From the NCBI RefSeq assembly GCF_024713975.1, contig NC_091111.1, forward strand, positions 20,418,501-20,482,500: 64,000 nt of DNA, written 5' to 3'. Within the stretch, counting starts at the first letter, position 1, and each line of letters starts with the position of its first letter. This DNA comes from Paralichthys olivaceus (Eukaryota > Chordata > Actinopteri > Pleuronectiformes > Paralichthyidae). Positions 40,887 to 63,990 of this stretch are shown one piece after another. The translations under genes were made by a program, and so were the position numbers. Under the pieces are notes generated by a model. It ran no database searches and was not told where the DNA came from. It saw nothing but the letters and a program-made list of their open reading frames with translations.

Positions 40887-43800
40887 ATGCCTTTCGGAAA
40901 CACCCATAATGCGCTGAAGATGAACTACTCTGCGGAGCAGGAGTACCCCGACCTCAGCCAGCACAATAACTACATGGCCAAGGTGCTCACGCCTGAGATG
41001 TATGCCAACCTGCGGGACAAGGAGACGCCCAGTGGATTCACCCTGGACGATGTCATCCAGACTGGCATCGATAATCCAGGTAACGTTTCTAATCCAAATC
41101 ACATCGAGATATAAATCACTGCAGCTACCTCACATCCCATCTCAAACCAGCGCAGGTCACTCCTTCAAACCAGCGGCCTCAATCAGAACCGTTGCATCCT
41201 AAAGACTCCATTTTGTGCATTCGCTACTTCTCACGCTAATGTTGGGATTTATAAAAACAAACTTGACGGGAGAATGTGAACTTGTACGTTAACTCTGATT
41301 CATGGATACGAACATTTGGAGCCGGGAAAATAATGATGCAGACGTGAGGAGGTGAACTGAAGATTATTGATCCACTTCATCATTAACATTCAAACCAACA
41401 AGGTTATTTGTGCTCACGTCACAAAACTGTTCCACTTCAATTGAAAATATATAAAACAGCTTCATTACGTAAAAAAGCAAAAATAACAGTTAAAGAATCA
41501 AGTGATTGTTGTTTAATAATATCTTTTATAACGCTGCACCTGTATTACGACTGTACTTTTTATATACTGTGTGTGTGTGTGTGTGTGAGAGTTAAATCTG
41601 CAGTGAACGTGACTGTCAGCTGCAATGAAGATCACTTATATCAAATTCTTGTATAATATAAATAAAGTGTGTTCATGTCCCAGAGTGGAGGTTAGGATCC
41701 AGTGATGTGTAAAGTAATCTGATTACTGTAGATATATATATATATAGATTTATTACAGAATCACAGTATCACAGTATTACAGTATTACAGTATCACAGTA
41801 ATGCATTATTACAGTATCACAGTATTACAGTAACAGAGTATCACAGTATTACAGTATCACAGTAACAGAGTATCACAGTATTACAGTATCACAGTATCAC
41901 AGTAACAGAGTATCACAGTATCATAGTATTACAGTAACAGAGTATCACAGTATCACAGTATCACAGTATCATAGTATCACAGTAACAGAGTATCACAGTA
42001 TTACAGTATCATAGTTTTACAGTAACAGAGTATCACAGTATCACAGTATCACAGTAACAGAGTATCACAGTATTACAGTATCACAGTAACAGAGTATCAC
42101 AGTAACAGAGTATCACAGTATCACAGTAACAGAGTATCACAGTAACAGAGTATCACAGTATTACAGTAACAGAGTATCACAGTATTACAGTATCACAGTA
42201 ACAGAGTATCACAGTATCACAGTAACAGAGTATCACAGTATCACAGTATCACAGTAACAGAGTATCACAGTATCACAGTATCACAGTATCACAGTAATAC
42301 TGTTTAATAATCCTGCAGTTAAATTAAAACACGTTCAGGAGATAAAACATGCTCCTTCACATTCTTTCTCCTCCATCTTTAAGTCACTTTGTTTTTTCTG
42401 TTTTAACACGTCAGTGTATTTTCTTTAATCATGACATCACTGCTGTGTCTTCACCTCCATGTCACAAACTTTCTTCTTCTTCTCGTCACTTGATGCTGAC
42501 TCATCAGGTCAATTTAATATTCATGAGGTGTTTTGCATCGACCCTTTATGGTTGAATGTGGGCGTGTAGAGGGCGGGGCATGAGGCAGATTTATGTTCAC
42601 ACGTTTCCAGGCAGGCTGTGATGTATGAAGGGAACATTCACGTGTGTGTGCACGGATTTAGAAATCTCAATCTTTTTGCGTACACCATTTTTGGCTTTTG
42701 TGCACACATAGAATTTTAATATGAATCCTACAAGATGTTTCATTAATGAGGTCCATGGTTGATGAGACATTAATGTGATGAAGAGGAAAGAGAAGCCCTG
42801 TGTATCCTCCAGCAGCAGAACTAGAGCAGGTCCAAGACAAACCTGGACCAGCTCTAACTAAACCTTCATCATGGAGGAAGTTTGAATCTTAAACGTAGAG
42901 AGGGAGTCTGCCTCCAGAACTGAACCTGAGATGATTCCACAGGAGCTTAATGCTGAACGCTCTGGCTCCTCCTCTACTTTTAGACTTGAGGGACAACAGA
43001 CTGAATTCTGGGAGCTTGGGGCTCTAGTGGTGATATGAGCTCTTCAAGGTTTGATGCTGCCGTATTATTAATGTATGTTGGAGGTGTTTAAGTATTAGAA
43101 CCTCTGAGTTTACTAAGAGAAAATTACAGGTCATCCAGGTAGTTCCTATCTCAGTCCAGGTGTCTCTGCACCAAAGAAGGAACCTACTTGTGATGTCTAT
43201 TCTGGGGTTGAGCTGCTACTTAATAATAAACTCTTTAATTGGATCGACTTGTTAGATCTGGTAAATTTCTGGTCGTTAATTCCCCCACAGGAAGGAAGGG
43301 AGGGGGCAAGTTTATTTCCAATCACCTGATCCAGCCTCCACATCAAATCCAACCTAACTTAGTTAGCAGCATCTGCTCTAAACGTTTTAATACAACGAGT
43401 ATAAGTACTTTAGTCACGAGTCCTGAAGGTAGTGATGGGCTGGAACTGATTAGCCATTTTGTGTCCCTGCAGGTCACCCGTTCATCATGACGGTAGGCTG
43501 TGTTGCTGGAGACGAGGAGACGTATGAGGTGTTCCAAGACCTGATGGATCCAGTCATTGAAGACCGCCACGGAGGATACAAGCCATCAGACAAACACAAG
43601 ACCGACTTGAACTCTGAAAACCTGCAGGTGAATAGACCAGATTCACGCCCACAGACCAGGTTCACAGACCAGGTTCACAGACCAGGTTCACAGAACAGAT
43701 TCACGTCCACAGACCAGGTTCACAGACCAGGTCCATGTCCATAGACCATTTCCACAGACCAGGTTCACAGACCAGGTCCATGTCCACAGACCAGATTCAC

Positions 43801-45786
43801 ATTCAGAGTCTGATTTGTGGTTCAACAGCAGCTCTTTGGTCTGGGTCAGGTAAAGATGGAGGTTCAGGTTCAGTGCAGAAAAAGGTTTTCTGTTTTAAAC
43901 CAGACCAGGATCAGCGTCTGAACAGAACACTTTCCTGACATGTTTGTGAATTGTATGAGAAAGTGATTTTTAGGATCACATAGCTGAGAAACTGACGTTC
44001 ATGGTCCCGTCAGGATGAACTGTAGGGACTGATCCTAGTATCTTAGTCTGGTTTCCTTTAAACCACCTGACTCTGACTCTGGTGTTCTGTACGTTTCAGG
44101 GTGGAGATGATCTGGATCCAAACTACGTGCTGAGCTCTCGGGTTCGGACCGGACGGAGTATTCGTGGCTTCTGTCTGCCGCCACACTGCAGCCGTGGAGA
44201 AAGACGAGCCATCGAAAACCTGTCCATTGAAAGTATGAGATGCAGCTTTAGTTTAGTTTATTTCTGCAGCAGTCACGTGATCTGTGGTGCATTCAGGGAC
44301 ACTGATGATTCACGTGTTTCTGTTGCTGTTCGCTCACTGAGGCAGGGGAGAACAAACTCCGATTTCCCATAATGCCTCAGTAAGGCTCAGTGAGCAGCAG
44401 ACCTCATATAAGTGTGAGCTGTGTTGTCCTTCTCAGAGACTAGACTGAACTGAACGAGACTAGCTAAACAAGGCTGGACTGGATTGACCTTCCCTGTGTC
44501 TTACCTCTGACCTCCGGTGTGCTGCAGGTCTGGACATCCTGGACGGGGAATTAAAGGGGAAGTACTACGCCCTGAAGAACATGACGGAGGAGGAACAGCA
44601 GCAGCTGATCGATGACCACTTCCTGTTTGATAAGCCCGTCTCCCCTCTGCTGCTGGCATCCGGAATGGCCCGTGACTGGCCCGATGGCCGCGGCATCTGG
44701 TCAGTTAACTAACCATGAACTCTGACCTCAGAGCCAGAACAATGAGATGCGTGATCAAACCATTCTGATTATGTGACACTGACCAATTGCTTTGTTTTTC
44801 TCAAGAACAGGAGACAATAAAAAAAATGTTCTGAGTGACGTCCACATCAAACATGCTGTTGACATGTTGTTGACGTGTTGTTGACCGACTTCCTGTTCCC
44901 GCCCTCTGACGTTCACCTGCAGGCACAACGACAACAAGACCTTCCTGGTGTGGGTGAACGAGGAGGATCACCTGCGCGTCATCAGCATGCAGAAAGGTGG
45001 GAACATGAGGGAGGTGTTCACCCGCTTCTGCACCGGACTCACCAAGGTCAGTCCAACTGTCTGACCTGTCTTCACGTCCCTGCAGTCTCACACCTGTCCT
45101 CATCTGTCGCACCCCTGGTCTAACTTGTCTTACCCCCATCAGTTCTCACCTGTCTCTCCCTCCGATCTGTAACACCTGTCTTACCTGTGCTCTCTCTCTC
45201 TCTCTCTGGCAGATTGAGGACTTGTTTAAGGAGCGAGGTCACGAGTTCATGTGGAATGAACACCTGGGCTATGTCCTCACCTGTCCGTCAAACCTGGGGA
45301 CAGGACTAAGAGCCGGTGTCCATGTCAAATTGCCGAACCTCAGCAAGAGTGACAAGTTTGCAGACATCCTGGAGAGACTGAGACTTCAGAAGAGAGGGAC
45401 AGGTACGCACATACCTGTAGATAGGTACATATGGACAGATGGGTACACAGACAGAGAGACAGGTACAGACAGACAGAGAGACGGGTACAGACAGACAGTG
45501 AGACGGGTACAGACAGACAGTGAGACTGCTACAGACAGACAGGTGTAAAATGTCCTGTCTAACAAATGAAAGTGCCCCTGTGACATCACTTCATGTGTCT
45601 GTCTCAGGTGGAGTGGACACAGCGGCGGTGGGCGGAGTCTTTGATATCTCCAATGCGGACCGTCTGGGTTTCTCGGAGGTGGAGCTGGTTCAGATGGTGG
45701 TGGATGGCATTAACCTGCTGGTGGACATGGAGAAACGCCTGGAGGCTGGAGACTCCATCGACGACATGATCCCAGAGCAGAAGTGA
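40887..45786 (+). CDS. ckb: creatine kinase B-type, complete, 381 aa
   Basis: Cytosolic creatine kinase: ATP + creatine = ADP + phosphocreatine; dimer, energy buffering in brain, retina and other tissues. Coding exons 40887-41079, 43473-43627, 44100-44232, 44528-44699, 44923-45046, 45213-45402 and 45608-45786 sum to 1146 bases, exactly 381 codons plus stop. The N-terminal [14 protein letters not shown], the ATP-binding [20 protein letters not shown], the [19 protein letters not shown] loop, active-site C283 in [12 protein letters not shown] and the ending IDDMIPEQK are all present. B-type rather than M-type is shown by [25 protein letters not shown] and [18 protein letters not shown]. Exon 2 starts after an acceptor at 40868, with 18 UTR bases before the ATG. 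Teleosts often keep two ckb copies (ckba, ckbb); which one this is cannot be told. Confidence 0.95.
41755..42298. repeat. 8-bp-based minisatellite (acagtatc / acagtaac)n in ckb intron 2
   Basis: About 65 units of cacagtat, tacagtat and aacagagtat. Confidence 0.94.
42860..43150. mobile_element. relic of an interspersed teleost repeat in ckb intron 2
   Basis: The stretch with gggagtctgcctccagaac, attccacaggagc, gaacgctctggctcctcctctacttttag and gctctagtggtgatatgagctcttc resembles a widespread fish repeat as I remember it. It is degraded and carries no intact frame. Class unknown. Confidence 0.35.
43654..43800. repeat. minisatellite (cacagaccaggtt)n in a ckb intron
   Basis: About 10 units of acagaccagg plus ttca/tcca links, starting 27 bases after the donor of exon 43473-43627. 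Confidence 0.85.
45415..45545. repeat. minisatellite (acagacagacagtgagacgggt)n in a ckb intron
   Basis: About 5 units just after the donor at 45403. Confidence 0.85.
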
Positions 45787-45959
45787 ACTGTGTCACTGCC
45801 CCCTTGTCACCCCTCACTCCCCCTCCTCACCCCCTCACTGTAACCAATCAGAGAGCGTCCTTCAGGACGTCTAGCGCTGCTCACTTAGACTTCGTCTTCC
45901 AACATGTGAAGGATTTTCTATTTGTCTCCAACTGTTGGACTCTTAACACCTGAATATGT

Positions 45960-45965
45960 AATAAA
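45960..45965 (+). terminator. polyadenylation signal AATAAA of ckb
   Basis: AATAAA lies 174 bases after the ckb stop codon. Confidence 0.7.
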
Positions 45966-45989
45966 GTATCTGTGTCCCTGAACGCAACG

Positions 45990-47437
45990 TGAGCTCAGTG
46001 TTGTCCTTCAGCACCGCCTCACACCTGGGGGGGCGGGGTCAGTGACATCATCACTTTGTTCATTGTCATGATGATTGACATGTTTTCATTCATTAATAAC
46101 TATGTGATGTTGTGTATTAGCTTCTTTAGTTTGACACATGACAGGAAGTTGAGCTGCGTTAAAGGTGTTTAATGATGTTCAGTAACAAAAACGGTTGCCG
46201 CTGTTCCCCCGACGTTCCGCTGACCTTTTGCTGACGTTCCGCTGACGTTCGCCAACTGCTTACGTGTAAAAAAGTGGAAATTAACACAAAAACAAATATT
46301 TAGAAACACTGACTGAAACCAGCTCATCTGGCCAATGTGACCCCGCCCCTTCAATACAACCCCGCCCTCATTTGTTTCTGGTCCGGCTGGTCAGTCACTT
46401 GAGGGCCTCTTTCAAAATAAAATATCAATGTACATCACAGCGGGATTCCCATGATCCTTTGTAGCAGTCGGCCATGTTTAGCTGCTCTCTCCTGCTGAGG
46501 ACAGGGAAAGGAGACGAGAGGAGGGGGCAGGGTTAGTGCTCACAAAGTCAACCATATCTACACACACACACACATCTGGTTTCAGATGAAGAGATGAAGG
46601 AAAGGAGGAAGGAACAAAAGGAGGAAAGGAGGGATGAAGGCAGCATATACATGCATACATATATAGGCGTACCGATCCTTCTGTGGTCAGTGACGTTCAG
46701 CTGTGGCTCAGTCAAAGGATTCAGCTGATCTTCATCAGAACCAGTGTTGGATTAGTTAGGATTAAAGTCAGTTAGAGTTAGAGTTAGTTACACATGTCTG
46801 CCTGTATTTTATTTTCACTTTCAGAAGGGATATTCTTGTTATTTTGCAGTAAATAGTGTTGACCACCAGGTGGCAGCAGAGTAACAGACAATCATTGATT
46901 ATTGATTTCTCTGATCTGATGTTTTTCTGCAGACTGAGCTGAACATCATCACGTGAAACATCAACTCATTTCTTATGTGAATCAAACATAATGAGGAGGT
47001 GTGTCGTCCATCTTTCTTCACTATATGTTACCACCACTTCATCACATGTTCTGTCAGAGAACTTCTACCACAGCAGATGATTTGTGAGGGTTCTACACAA
47101 ACTATATCTGTAACTTAGCTCAACTAGTTTCATGAAAAATGTCACAAACCACAATTTGGTGGAATCATTACCTGTGACGTCGTTTATTCGAATTAAAATA
47201 AAGTGGATTGATCACACAGCAGAGAACACGACTAAAGTTGTAACAGAAGAACAGGGGACTCAGGTCAGTGCCCTGAGGAACACCACATCCATTAGAGACA
47301 AGGAACCAGGTTCCATCTGACCTGCACACATCATCTTTAACACTTCAAATGAGGAAAATGTCTGTTCAGCTGTCTGTCCTTCAACATGGCCGCCTGTTTG
47401 TTGATTATGACAACATGCTAACAGGCTCGGTTCAGCT
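45990..47437. other. intergenic / tnfaip2 3' UTR, no gene seen
   Basis: No coding exon. Minus-strand AATAAA candidates for tnfaip2 lie at 47183-47188 and 46808-46813. The rest is unique sequence. Confidence 0.45.
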
Positions 47438-50400
47438 TTACAGTCGGATCTGATTGATCTTATTATTGATCCAGTTGACTTTGACCTTGGAGAAGAATGG
47501 AGGGCTGTGATCGGTGGAGACGTCAAGGAGGCGGTTCTCCTCCACGCTGCGCCGGATGGCGTGAACCTCCGCAGCTGAAAGGCCGGTCTTCAGAGACAGC
47601 AGCGCTGACACGTGAGCGTCACTGAGGAGACATGACACAGAGTAGTGATCTTAAAAACATGAAAAGTATTGATGATCCCACACCAACAGGTGAATACATC
47701 ATGTGACTCACATGTGATTTACAGCTATGATAACATGGAGCAGCTGAGTCACTTTTTATTTCAGGAAACAGAAGTGGGACAGGTGAAGATGATCTGAGGT
47801 GACCTGACTCCTCTCAGTATCAGACACCTGAGCGCACCTGGACACACCTGCCGTCTCCCACGGCAACCAGGTTTTCTCACACTGCAGATCCAGGTCACAT
47901 TGTTCACGAAACACACGACGACGAACATTTAACCAATGACACACAAGTGAAATGAGGTAAACACGTATGTTAATTCTGTAAAACACATGACCTGACAGAG
48001 TCACACCTACACAGAACGTTAAATAACGTCTCTCTTCTGTGAATGTTTGATTTGGGTGAAAAATAAAAGTAAGTTGGTCAAATACTAAAACGCTTTTTAA
48101 TTTATTTACAAACATTCAATCATGTATGTGAACATATGAACATGTACATCTACATATGTTCACACACATGTATATGACGTTCTTACAGGAGAACATGAAC
48201 ATTTCTGATTGGCTGAGCAGGAACGTCTGAACCTGGTAACCTGTTGGTTCAGGTGAGAGAACGTCGACTGTGTACCTGAGGTCAGGGAACGTTCTGGCCA
48301 GACAGACGAGCTCCAGCTGAACACTTCCTGGATCCTGCAGACGGAGAACTTCAGCAACGCTACAGAGAACGTTGCCGAGCCACGAGGAGGCGCTGCAGCC
48401 CTGGTGACACAAACAACCTGTCGTCAGGCAACACGCCCAGTACTCGAGTAAATACTTAGTTACATTCCACCGCGGAGCGACTCACCCCATCTTTGAAGAA
48501 GTCATTGATCTTCTGAGCGTCTTCTTTCATCCGCTGGGCTCCGCCCACCTGCTGCTCTCTTTTCTTCATCTTGGTCTTCATCATCCTTTTCACGTACTGA
48601 AGAACCATGTCCTGGTGGACGGCGGTCATCAGAGACTTCAGGGACAGACAGGTTAGCGATACAGACAATTGAGACAAACAAGTGAGACAGACAGGTGAGA
48701 CACAGACAGGTAAGCCAACTGTCTCACCTCTCTGCACGCTGCGTTCAGGTCAGTCAGGTCCATCAGCTGTCGGCTCAGAGAGGTCAACATTGAGTCAACA
48801 ACAGGAAGTTCCCCATCCAACCACACATACGTCCACAGGTGACTGTAAAACACCTGAACACACACACACTCATGTACACTGTGTATCTGGTTTTGCAGTA
48901 CAGTTAGTACAGGAAGTAGTTTGTACCTTTAGCAGCCCGTGAATGGTACAGGTGAAATACCTGTACCCACAATCCCTCAGGGCAGACAGGGTGTCCAGAC
49001 AGCGACGTTGCTGCTGCTCACTCAGACTTCCTGTCGGATCTGTGACGTATTTCCTGAGGAGAGTCAGAATCAGCCAATCAGCTGACGAGAAACAGGTCAG
49101 GAGTCTTGCGGGGAACGAGCAGGGGATCTCACCTGAACTGCTGCTCACAGACCAGGTGAGCTTTGATCACTGAGTCCGTGTTACCTTGGTTTCTCCTAAC
49201 AAACTCTTTAATGCTCGTCTCGTAGCTGGAACACACGTCATTTCATACATTTACACATCAACTGCGCCACCCACTGCGTTGTGTGTGTGGGTGTGGTCTA
49301 CCTGTGGAGGAAACTCTCCAGGTGAGCTGTGATCCTCTGAGTTTTGCTCTGGTCTCTGATCACATGATGTAACTCAATCACGAAGCTGTTGATCACCTGG
49401 AATCACAAACACCTTAATAGACGTACTGCAGTCCAGGTCAAATCTAGGTGCACCTGCCGAACACCGGTTTAAATACTCACCTGGATTTCAGGTATTTCAT
49501 ACAAGTCTTGAACTCATGACATATGCACTCTGTCTCTCACCTGTATGACATCAGCAGCAAGTGGACTGAAGTAATAGGTGTCAATGAGCTCCGGTGTGTT
49601 GCCGCTCAGCCAGCTGTCCTCTTCTTTCTTTAAGGCTGTTCTCAGCCACAGCTTCACTTGGTCCTGAATAATTAAACATCAAACACACGACTGATCCTGG
49701 TTCAGAAAATACTCCTCAGCTCTTTAACTCACTTTCTGTTTTCAGGCTGTTGAAGGACACAACATATATTTGACATTTGATGGTTGGGTTCATTTTAAAA
49801 AAGGTGGGTGCTGGCTGGTCTTCACCTCTTTGTGGCTCAGGTACTGTTCCTCCAGCCGCTCCAGGTGGTTGTGCTGCAGCAGAGAACCCAGACAGGCCGT
49901 CTTTATCTTTCCATCCAGGTCCTCGTGTTTCAGAACTGTCCTGAGGTGGAAACACACACTGAAAGGCTTCAGACGTCTCTGATCACATCTCACCTCCTCA
50001 TACTCTGATATTTGTGATGATTCTCTCAAACTGCGCTGATCAAGAATTTTGATCTGATCAATGAGTCAAATCAGTTTCATGGAAAATTAAATTAGAAAAA
50101 AACAATTAACCCATAATCAGTGAAATAACAATAAGTAAGTAAACCAGCTGAAGGTGGTCTATGGTTTCATATGACTCACTGTGGGTAGCAGTCATTGACC
50201 CAGAACAGCAGGTAGCTGCAGTCATCTATTCCCAGAGCAGAAGCAGCGAGTTCAGTGAGTTGAGCAGAGAACCTCTGATGGTAGAATCCAGCGTAGACGT
50301 TCAAGATGTCCATGTGTGGAGGGTAACAATCCATCACCGTCCTCGCCACCGTCAGCAGATCGTCCTTCACACGTTTCCCCATACGACAAACCTGCAGACG

Positions 50401-51906
50401 AGTGTGAGAGGCTGCATTATTTTGAAATGTAGAATACACTTGAAACTCCTCATTTTGTTTTTTAGTTTTCTTACTGTTTTCGTCAACATATTTTTTAACT
50501 GTTGTTTTCAGAGACAACTGGATGTTTAAAGATTAAACTGGGCAAAAATAAAATAAAATCGATGTTTGACTCTAGACGTGTCCCTGATGCCACTCACCTG
50601 CCTCTTCATGGGTGAGGACAGGCTGTCAGTTCCACTCAACTCGTCCTCTGCAGCCTTCGTGAGTCTGGACGCCACCATGTTCTGCAGCAGAGTATTGTGA
50701 GTGCTGACACAATTAAGAGGACGCCACACTGGGAGTCTGTTGTCAGGACGACATGTCCAGCGCTGGTCTTGTGCCTCCTGCTGCTGGATGGAAGCCACGG
50801 CACTCCTCAGGACATCCAGCTGTCCTGAGGATGAGGACGAGGTAAGGGTATTGTGGATGGCCATCCATATTTTCATCTTCAGAGCCTCGAAGTCTATCAG
50901 CAGCTGGTCCTCGTCAACCTCAGAGGGAGAGTTGTGACTGAAGATCTGCTCCTCCTGGATGATCAGCCTCCTGCTGATCTCCTCCAGCTCCTGATCCTCC
51001 TGCTCCTCACGGTCCAACTCATCCTCTGCACAAGACAAACCAGGGGCCCGTTCTACGAGTTCAACAGTCAGGAAAGCTTTGTCATGATTTAACCATTTAT
51101 TGCACAATATGAATACAGTTGTACTTGGTGCTGAAGGCTCCATTCTTTCCCCGGATTAGCCGAGCAGCGTGCTAAGATAAAACAGGGAACGTGTGCAGAA
51201 CCCCCCGGTGGGCGTAGCAGGCAAGATACATTTGTTCAAGATGAATATCGTTTACCACGACCGTGTTTTGACTCGGTGCTAAAGGTGGAGGTTTGGGTGG
51301 TGGAGGCAAGTTGCCGGCAGCAGGTGTGACTGCTGTAAGCAGAGGAGAGAGTGAGAGCAGAGGGGGGCTGGGACGTCAGGGAAAGAGGGAAACAGTAAAA
51401 CCCCCAGACATCATGTGGGAATAAGTCTTATCTTATCTTGAGTCTATCTTAATCTGAACACATTGAAAACGTGACGAGCAGACACTTACAGTTAATATTC
51501 ATGAACTAAGAGGTTTCCTTGCTCAGTTTACAGCTTTAGTTCATATCCTGACAAAATTGGTCTCGTACACTGAAATATCCTGAACTGATATTCGAACAAA
51601 TGTAATCAAACAGCCCTATTTAAGAAATTACCAAAATATATGGTAAATATGGGAACACCTGTAATATTGTGTTGCCAAAAGTCGCAGAGAAAAATGTTCG
51701 GTGCATCTGAATGAAAAAGTTCGGTGCACCAGTGAAACCAGTGAAACCAGTGAAACCGTTGGTCTGGAGCTCTGGAAGGTTCTGGCTCCTGAGACATAAA
51801 CATGTTGTTCAAACTAAAGATCATCTGAACCCAGAACAAAGAACTAAGAGATAAAGAAATCACATCAAAGCCAGTTTAAAAAATAAAAGCTTCTCTCACC
51901 TCTCAT
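47438..51906 (-). CDS. tnfaip2: TNFAIP2-like protein (M-Sec), Sec6 domain, about 594 aa
   Basis: Exocyst-subunit-like protein; mammalian TNFAIP2 works with RalA and the exocyst in making membrane nanotubes and is induced by TNF. Exons (high to low): 51900-51906 (see start note), 50598-51025, 50180-50391, 49826-49940, 49541-49663, 49302-49396, 49133-49225, 48927-49053, 48728-48853, 48486-48635, 48276-48400, 47438-47621. Phases join throughout. Family marks: GKRVKDDLLTVARTVMDCYPPHMDILNVYAGFYHQRF, LFWVNDCYP, ADVIQ, WLGNVLCSVAEVLRLQDP, TFPDLSDAHVSALLSLK, and the ending FFSKVKV before a short extra tail. The acidic N-terminus (EDELDREEQEDQELEEI) is poorly conserved. Start: an ATG at 51906 just before the first junction has G at -3; the same frame stays open to an ATG at 52062, which would add 52 residues. 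Teleosts can have more than one TNFAIP2/EXOC3L-type gene, so the exact paralogue is open. Confidence 0.82.
51615..51785. mobile_element. dispersed repeat fragment, same family as 15935-16105
   Basis: Shares cctatttaagaaattaccaa, atatatgg, tgttgccaaaa, gaatgaaaaagttcggtgc and accagtgaaaccagtg with the copy in cdc42bpb, same orientation. Confidence 0.5.
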
Positions 51907-52106
51907 CTCTGCTTCCTTTAATTCTGTGACCAAGCAGTTGGAAGGGGCGGACTCACGTGACCTGATTCCACCTGCCACCTCCCCCCACACACACACACGC
52001 CTCTGCTGCCCCCTGCTGGACAGCAGGAAACCCCTCATCATCAGGACCAGGACCCAGATCATTCAATATCTCCAGTAGAGGGATCGGGACCAGGACCAGT
52101 TCAGAC

Positions 52107-52769
52107 GATCATGTGACCATTTACATCAGTTCAAAAAAATAAAACAGCTGATCTGTGTATTTATATATAAATATGTATAAGCTGTTCTGAGACGATGTGT
52201 GCTGGAGGAGGGTTAACGTCACAATAATCAATTACTTTTCTTCACAAACAACATGAATGTAAACACAATTGATCAGAAACACTTTGATTGATCAGATCAG
52301 TTTATTACAAATGAGAAATCCTGCTGATGATGAATGTGTGTGAGTCGTCTGGAGACGCTTTTATTCTGAAACAACCTTCACATGATCAGGCACAGCACAA
52401 CTCACTCCACCAATCACCTGCAGCAGCAGCAGTTTCATCATCGCAGCAACAGCCAATCAGGTTTGTGTTGTGGGCAGGTGATGGATGAATACATTCTCAG
52501 CTCCGCCCATTTCAACCATGAAAAAGTGCACATTTGGTGAATGAGCCTTAACAAACAGGAAACATGCAGCAGCATAGAAAATAAAACTCTAAAACATTCT
52601 GTATCTGCACAACCACATGCCAGTGTGTCCAGTTAGCCTAGCTTAGCACAAAGACTGGAAGCAGGGGGAAACTATAGCATCACTCCACCTCCTGACAACA
52701 CACAGAGATGAGTTGTGCCTGTCAGACCAAACTGAGGGTGACGCTAAGCTAAATCTCATTACTCCCGCA
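52107..52769. other. intergenic, no gene seen
   Basis: Unique A/T-rich sequence between the divergent side of tnfaip2 and the tail of cep170b. A minus-strand AATAAA (52301-52306) could end a long cep170b 3' UTR. Confidence 0.4.
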
Positions 52770-53705
52770 ACACAACCCTTAACATAACGTTCAACACAAC
52801 CTCAACACAATCTTCAACACAACCTTCAACACAACCTTCAACACAACCTTCAACACAACCGCAACACTCCCTCAACATTCCTCAACACAAACCTTTAACA
52901 CAACCTCAACACTCCTTCAACACAACACTCCCTCAACACAAACCTTTAACACAACGTTCAACACAACCTTCAACACAACCTTCAACACAACCTCAACACA
53001 ACCGCAACACTCCCTCAACACAACCTTTAACACAACCTCAAACACTCCCTCAATACAACCTTTAACACAACCTCAACACAACCTTTAACACAACCTCAAA
53101 CACTCCCTCAATACAACCTTTAACACAACCTCAACACAACCTTTAACACAACCTCAAACACTCCCTCAATACAACCTTTAACACAACCTTTAACACAACC
53201 TCAAACACTCCCTCAACACAACCTTTAACACAACCTCAAACACTCCCTCAACACAACCTTTAACACAACCTCAAACACTCCCTCAATACAACCTTTAACA
53301 CAACCTTTAACACAACCTCAAACACTCCCTCAATACAACCTTTAATACAACCTTTAACACAACCGCAACACAACCTTTAACACAACGTTCAAGACTCCCT
53401 CAACACAACCTTTAACACAACCTCAACACTCCCTCAACACAACCTTTAACACAACCTTTAACACAACCTTTAACACAACCTTCAAGACTCCCTCAACACA
53501 ACCACAACACAACCTTTAACACAATGTTCAACACAACCTTTAACATGACCTCAACACAACCTTTAACACAACTTTTAACACAACCTCAACCCAACCTTTA
53601 ACACAACCTCAGCACAACTTCACAACCTCAACACAACCTTTAACACAACCTCAACTCAACCTTTAACACAACCTCAGCACAACTTCACAACCTCAACACA
53701 ACCTT
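52770..53705. repeat. minisatellite (cctttaacacaacctcaacacaa)n
   Basis: About 0.94 kb of cctttaacacaa, cctcaacacaa, ccttcaacacaa and actccctcaa units in irregular order. Possibly within the cep170b 3' UTR, where the transcript would be GU-rich. Confidence 0.93.
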
Positions 53706-54837
53706 TAACAGACACACACATGGTTTCAGTGGCTCTGACCTCTGGTTCTTACACAGAAGATGAAAACAGCGACTTCCCCCCCTCATCTCACACAATCAAT
53801 CATGACATCATGAGTCAGAGGTCACATGTGTCGTCAATGAGGGGATGCCTTTAAGGACCGCAGGACATCTTGTTACATTTAACAAAAAACTCTCCGACAT
53901 TCAGCTACAGTGATCCTGAGGCGGTTTCACAATTATCGCACAACAATCACAGATGGTGAAAACAACAGGACGTGAAAAGCAGCAGACATTCTGTCATCCG
54001 TGAGGCGGGGGGGCGTGACATGTACAGATGACTCCTCGTCTGTTTAATGAAAAAACGTGATCAAAGCATAAAGTTCATCAAGATATGTCTGGACTGCATC
54101 TGAGAGCTGGAGCGATGTGAAGCAGTCACATGTTCATTATTTCAAATGTTGCTGAGACGTGAACGACAGGATTGTTTCAGTGCATCCACATCAGCAGCAG
54201 GTTAAACATCAAGGAAATAAAACAACTGTAGGTCTGATGCCACACTCACGTCACGTTGGACGCCACAATCTATGACTCAACGGACGCCTCAGGCAGCGGT
54301 GAGACTGTGGGCGGGTTAAAGATGTGGTCATGTGAGTCAGAGCTTTAAAGAAGCCACGTTGCCGTGAAAAAAGTTTAAAAGTCGTAATGATGTGGCACCA
54401 ATGTGACCTGAATGCAGCATTAGTCCTGTTAGACTGTGTGTCCCACTTCAGGGGCCGTCGCCTTCAAAGACGTTCTATCGGTTCTACAGGAGTTGAGGAA
54501 AACACCTTCACAGGAGACAAGAGGTCAAAGCGATTTTTTCTCTCTGTCGGAACAAACCTCTGACATCACAGCGATGTTCAGAAACAGAAGGTAGACGTTG
54601 ATAGAGAGTGACGACTCTGATACTTTGTCTGGACATGGAGTCAAGCTTTGTCAGAGACGGACACGTGAAACAGGACGCAACTTATATGTCAACCTGCAAC
54701 AGTCCCTCAGCTGGCCAGTGGGGGCAGAGTTTGTCTGCAGGAATACGCCTCTCTGAGTTCTACCCAGAACATTTCTTCATCATCAGGGCTGTGGGGTGGA
54801 TGCACTGTTACCATCCAGAGGTGGGACAGTGGCCTGC
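53706..54837 (-). other. presumed 3' UTR of cep170b
   Basis: Unique sequence after the cep170b stop, without recognisable exons. A plus-strand frame at 54608-54850 is not supported by splice or family evidence. Confidence 0.4.
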
Positions 54838-63990
<9,153 letters not shown>

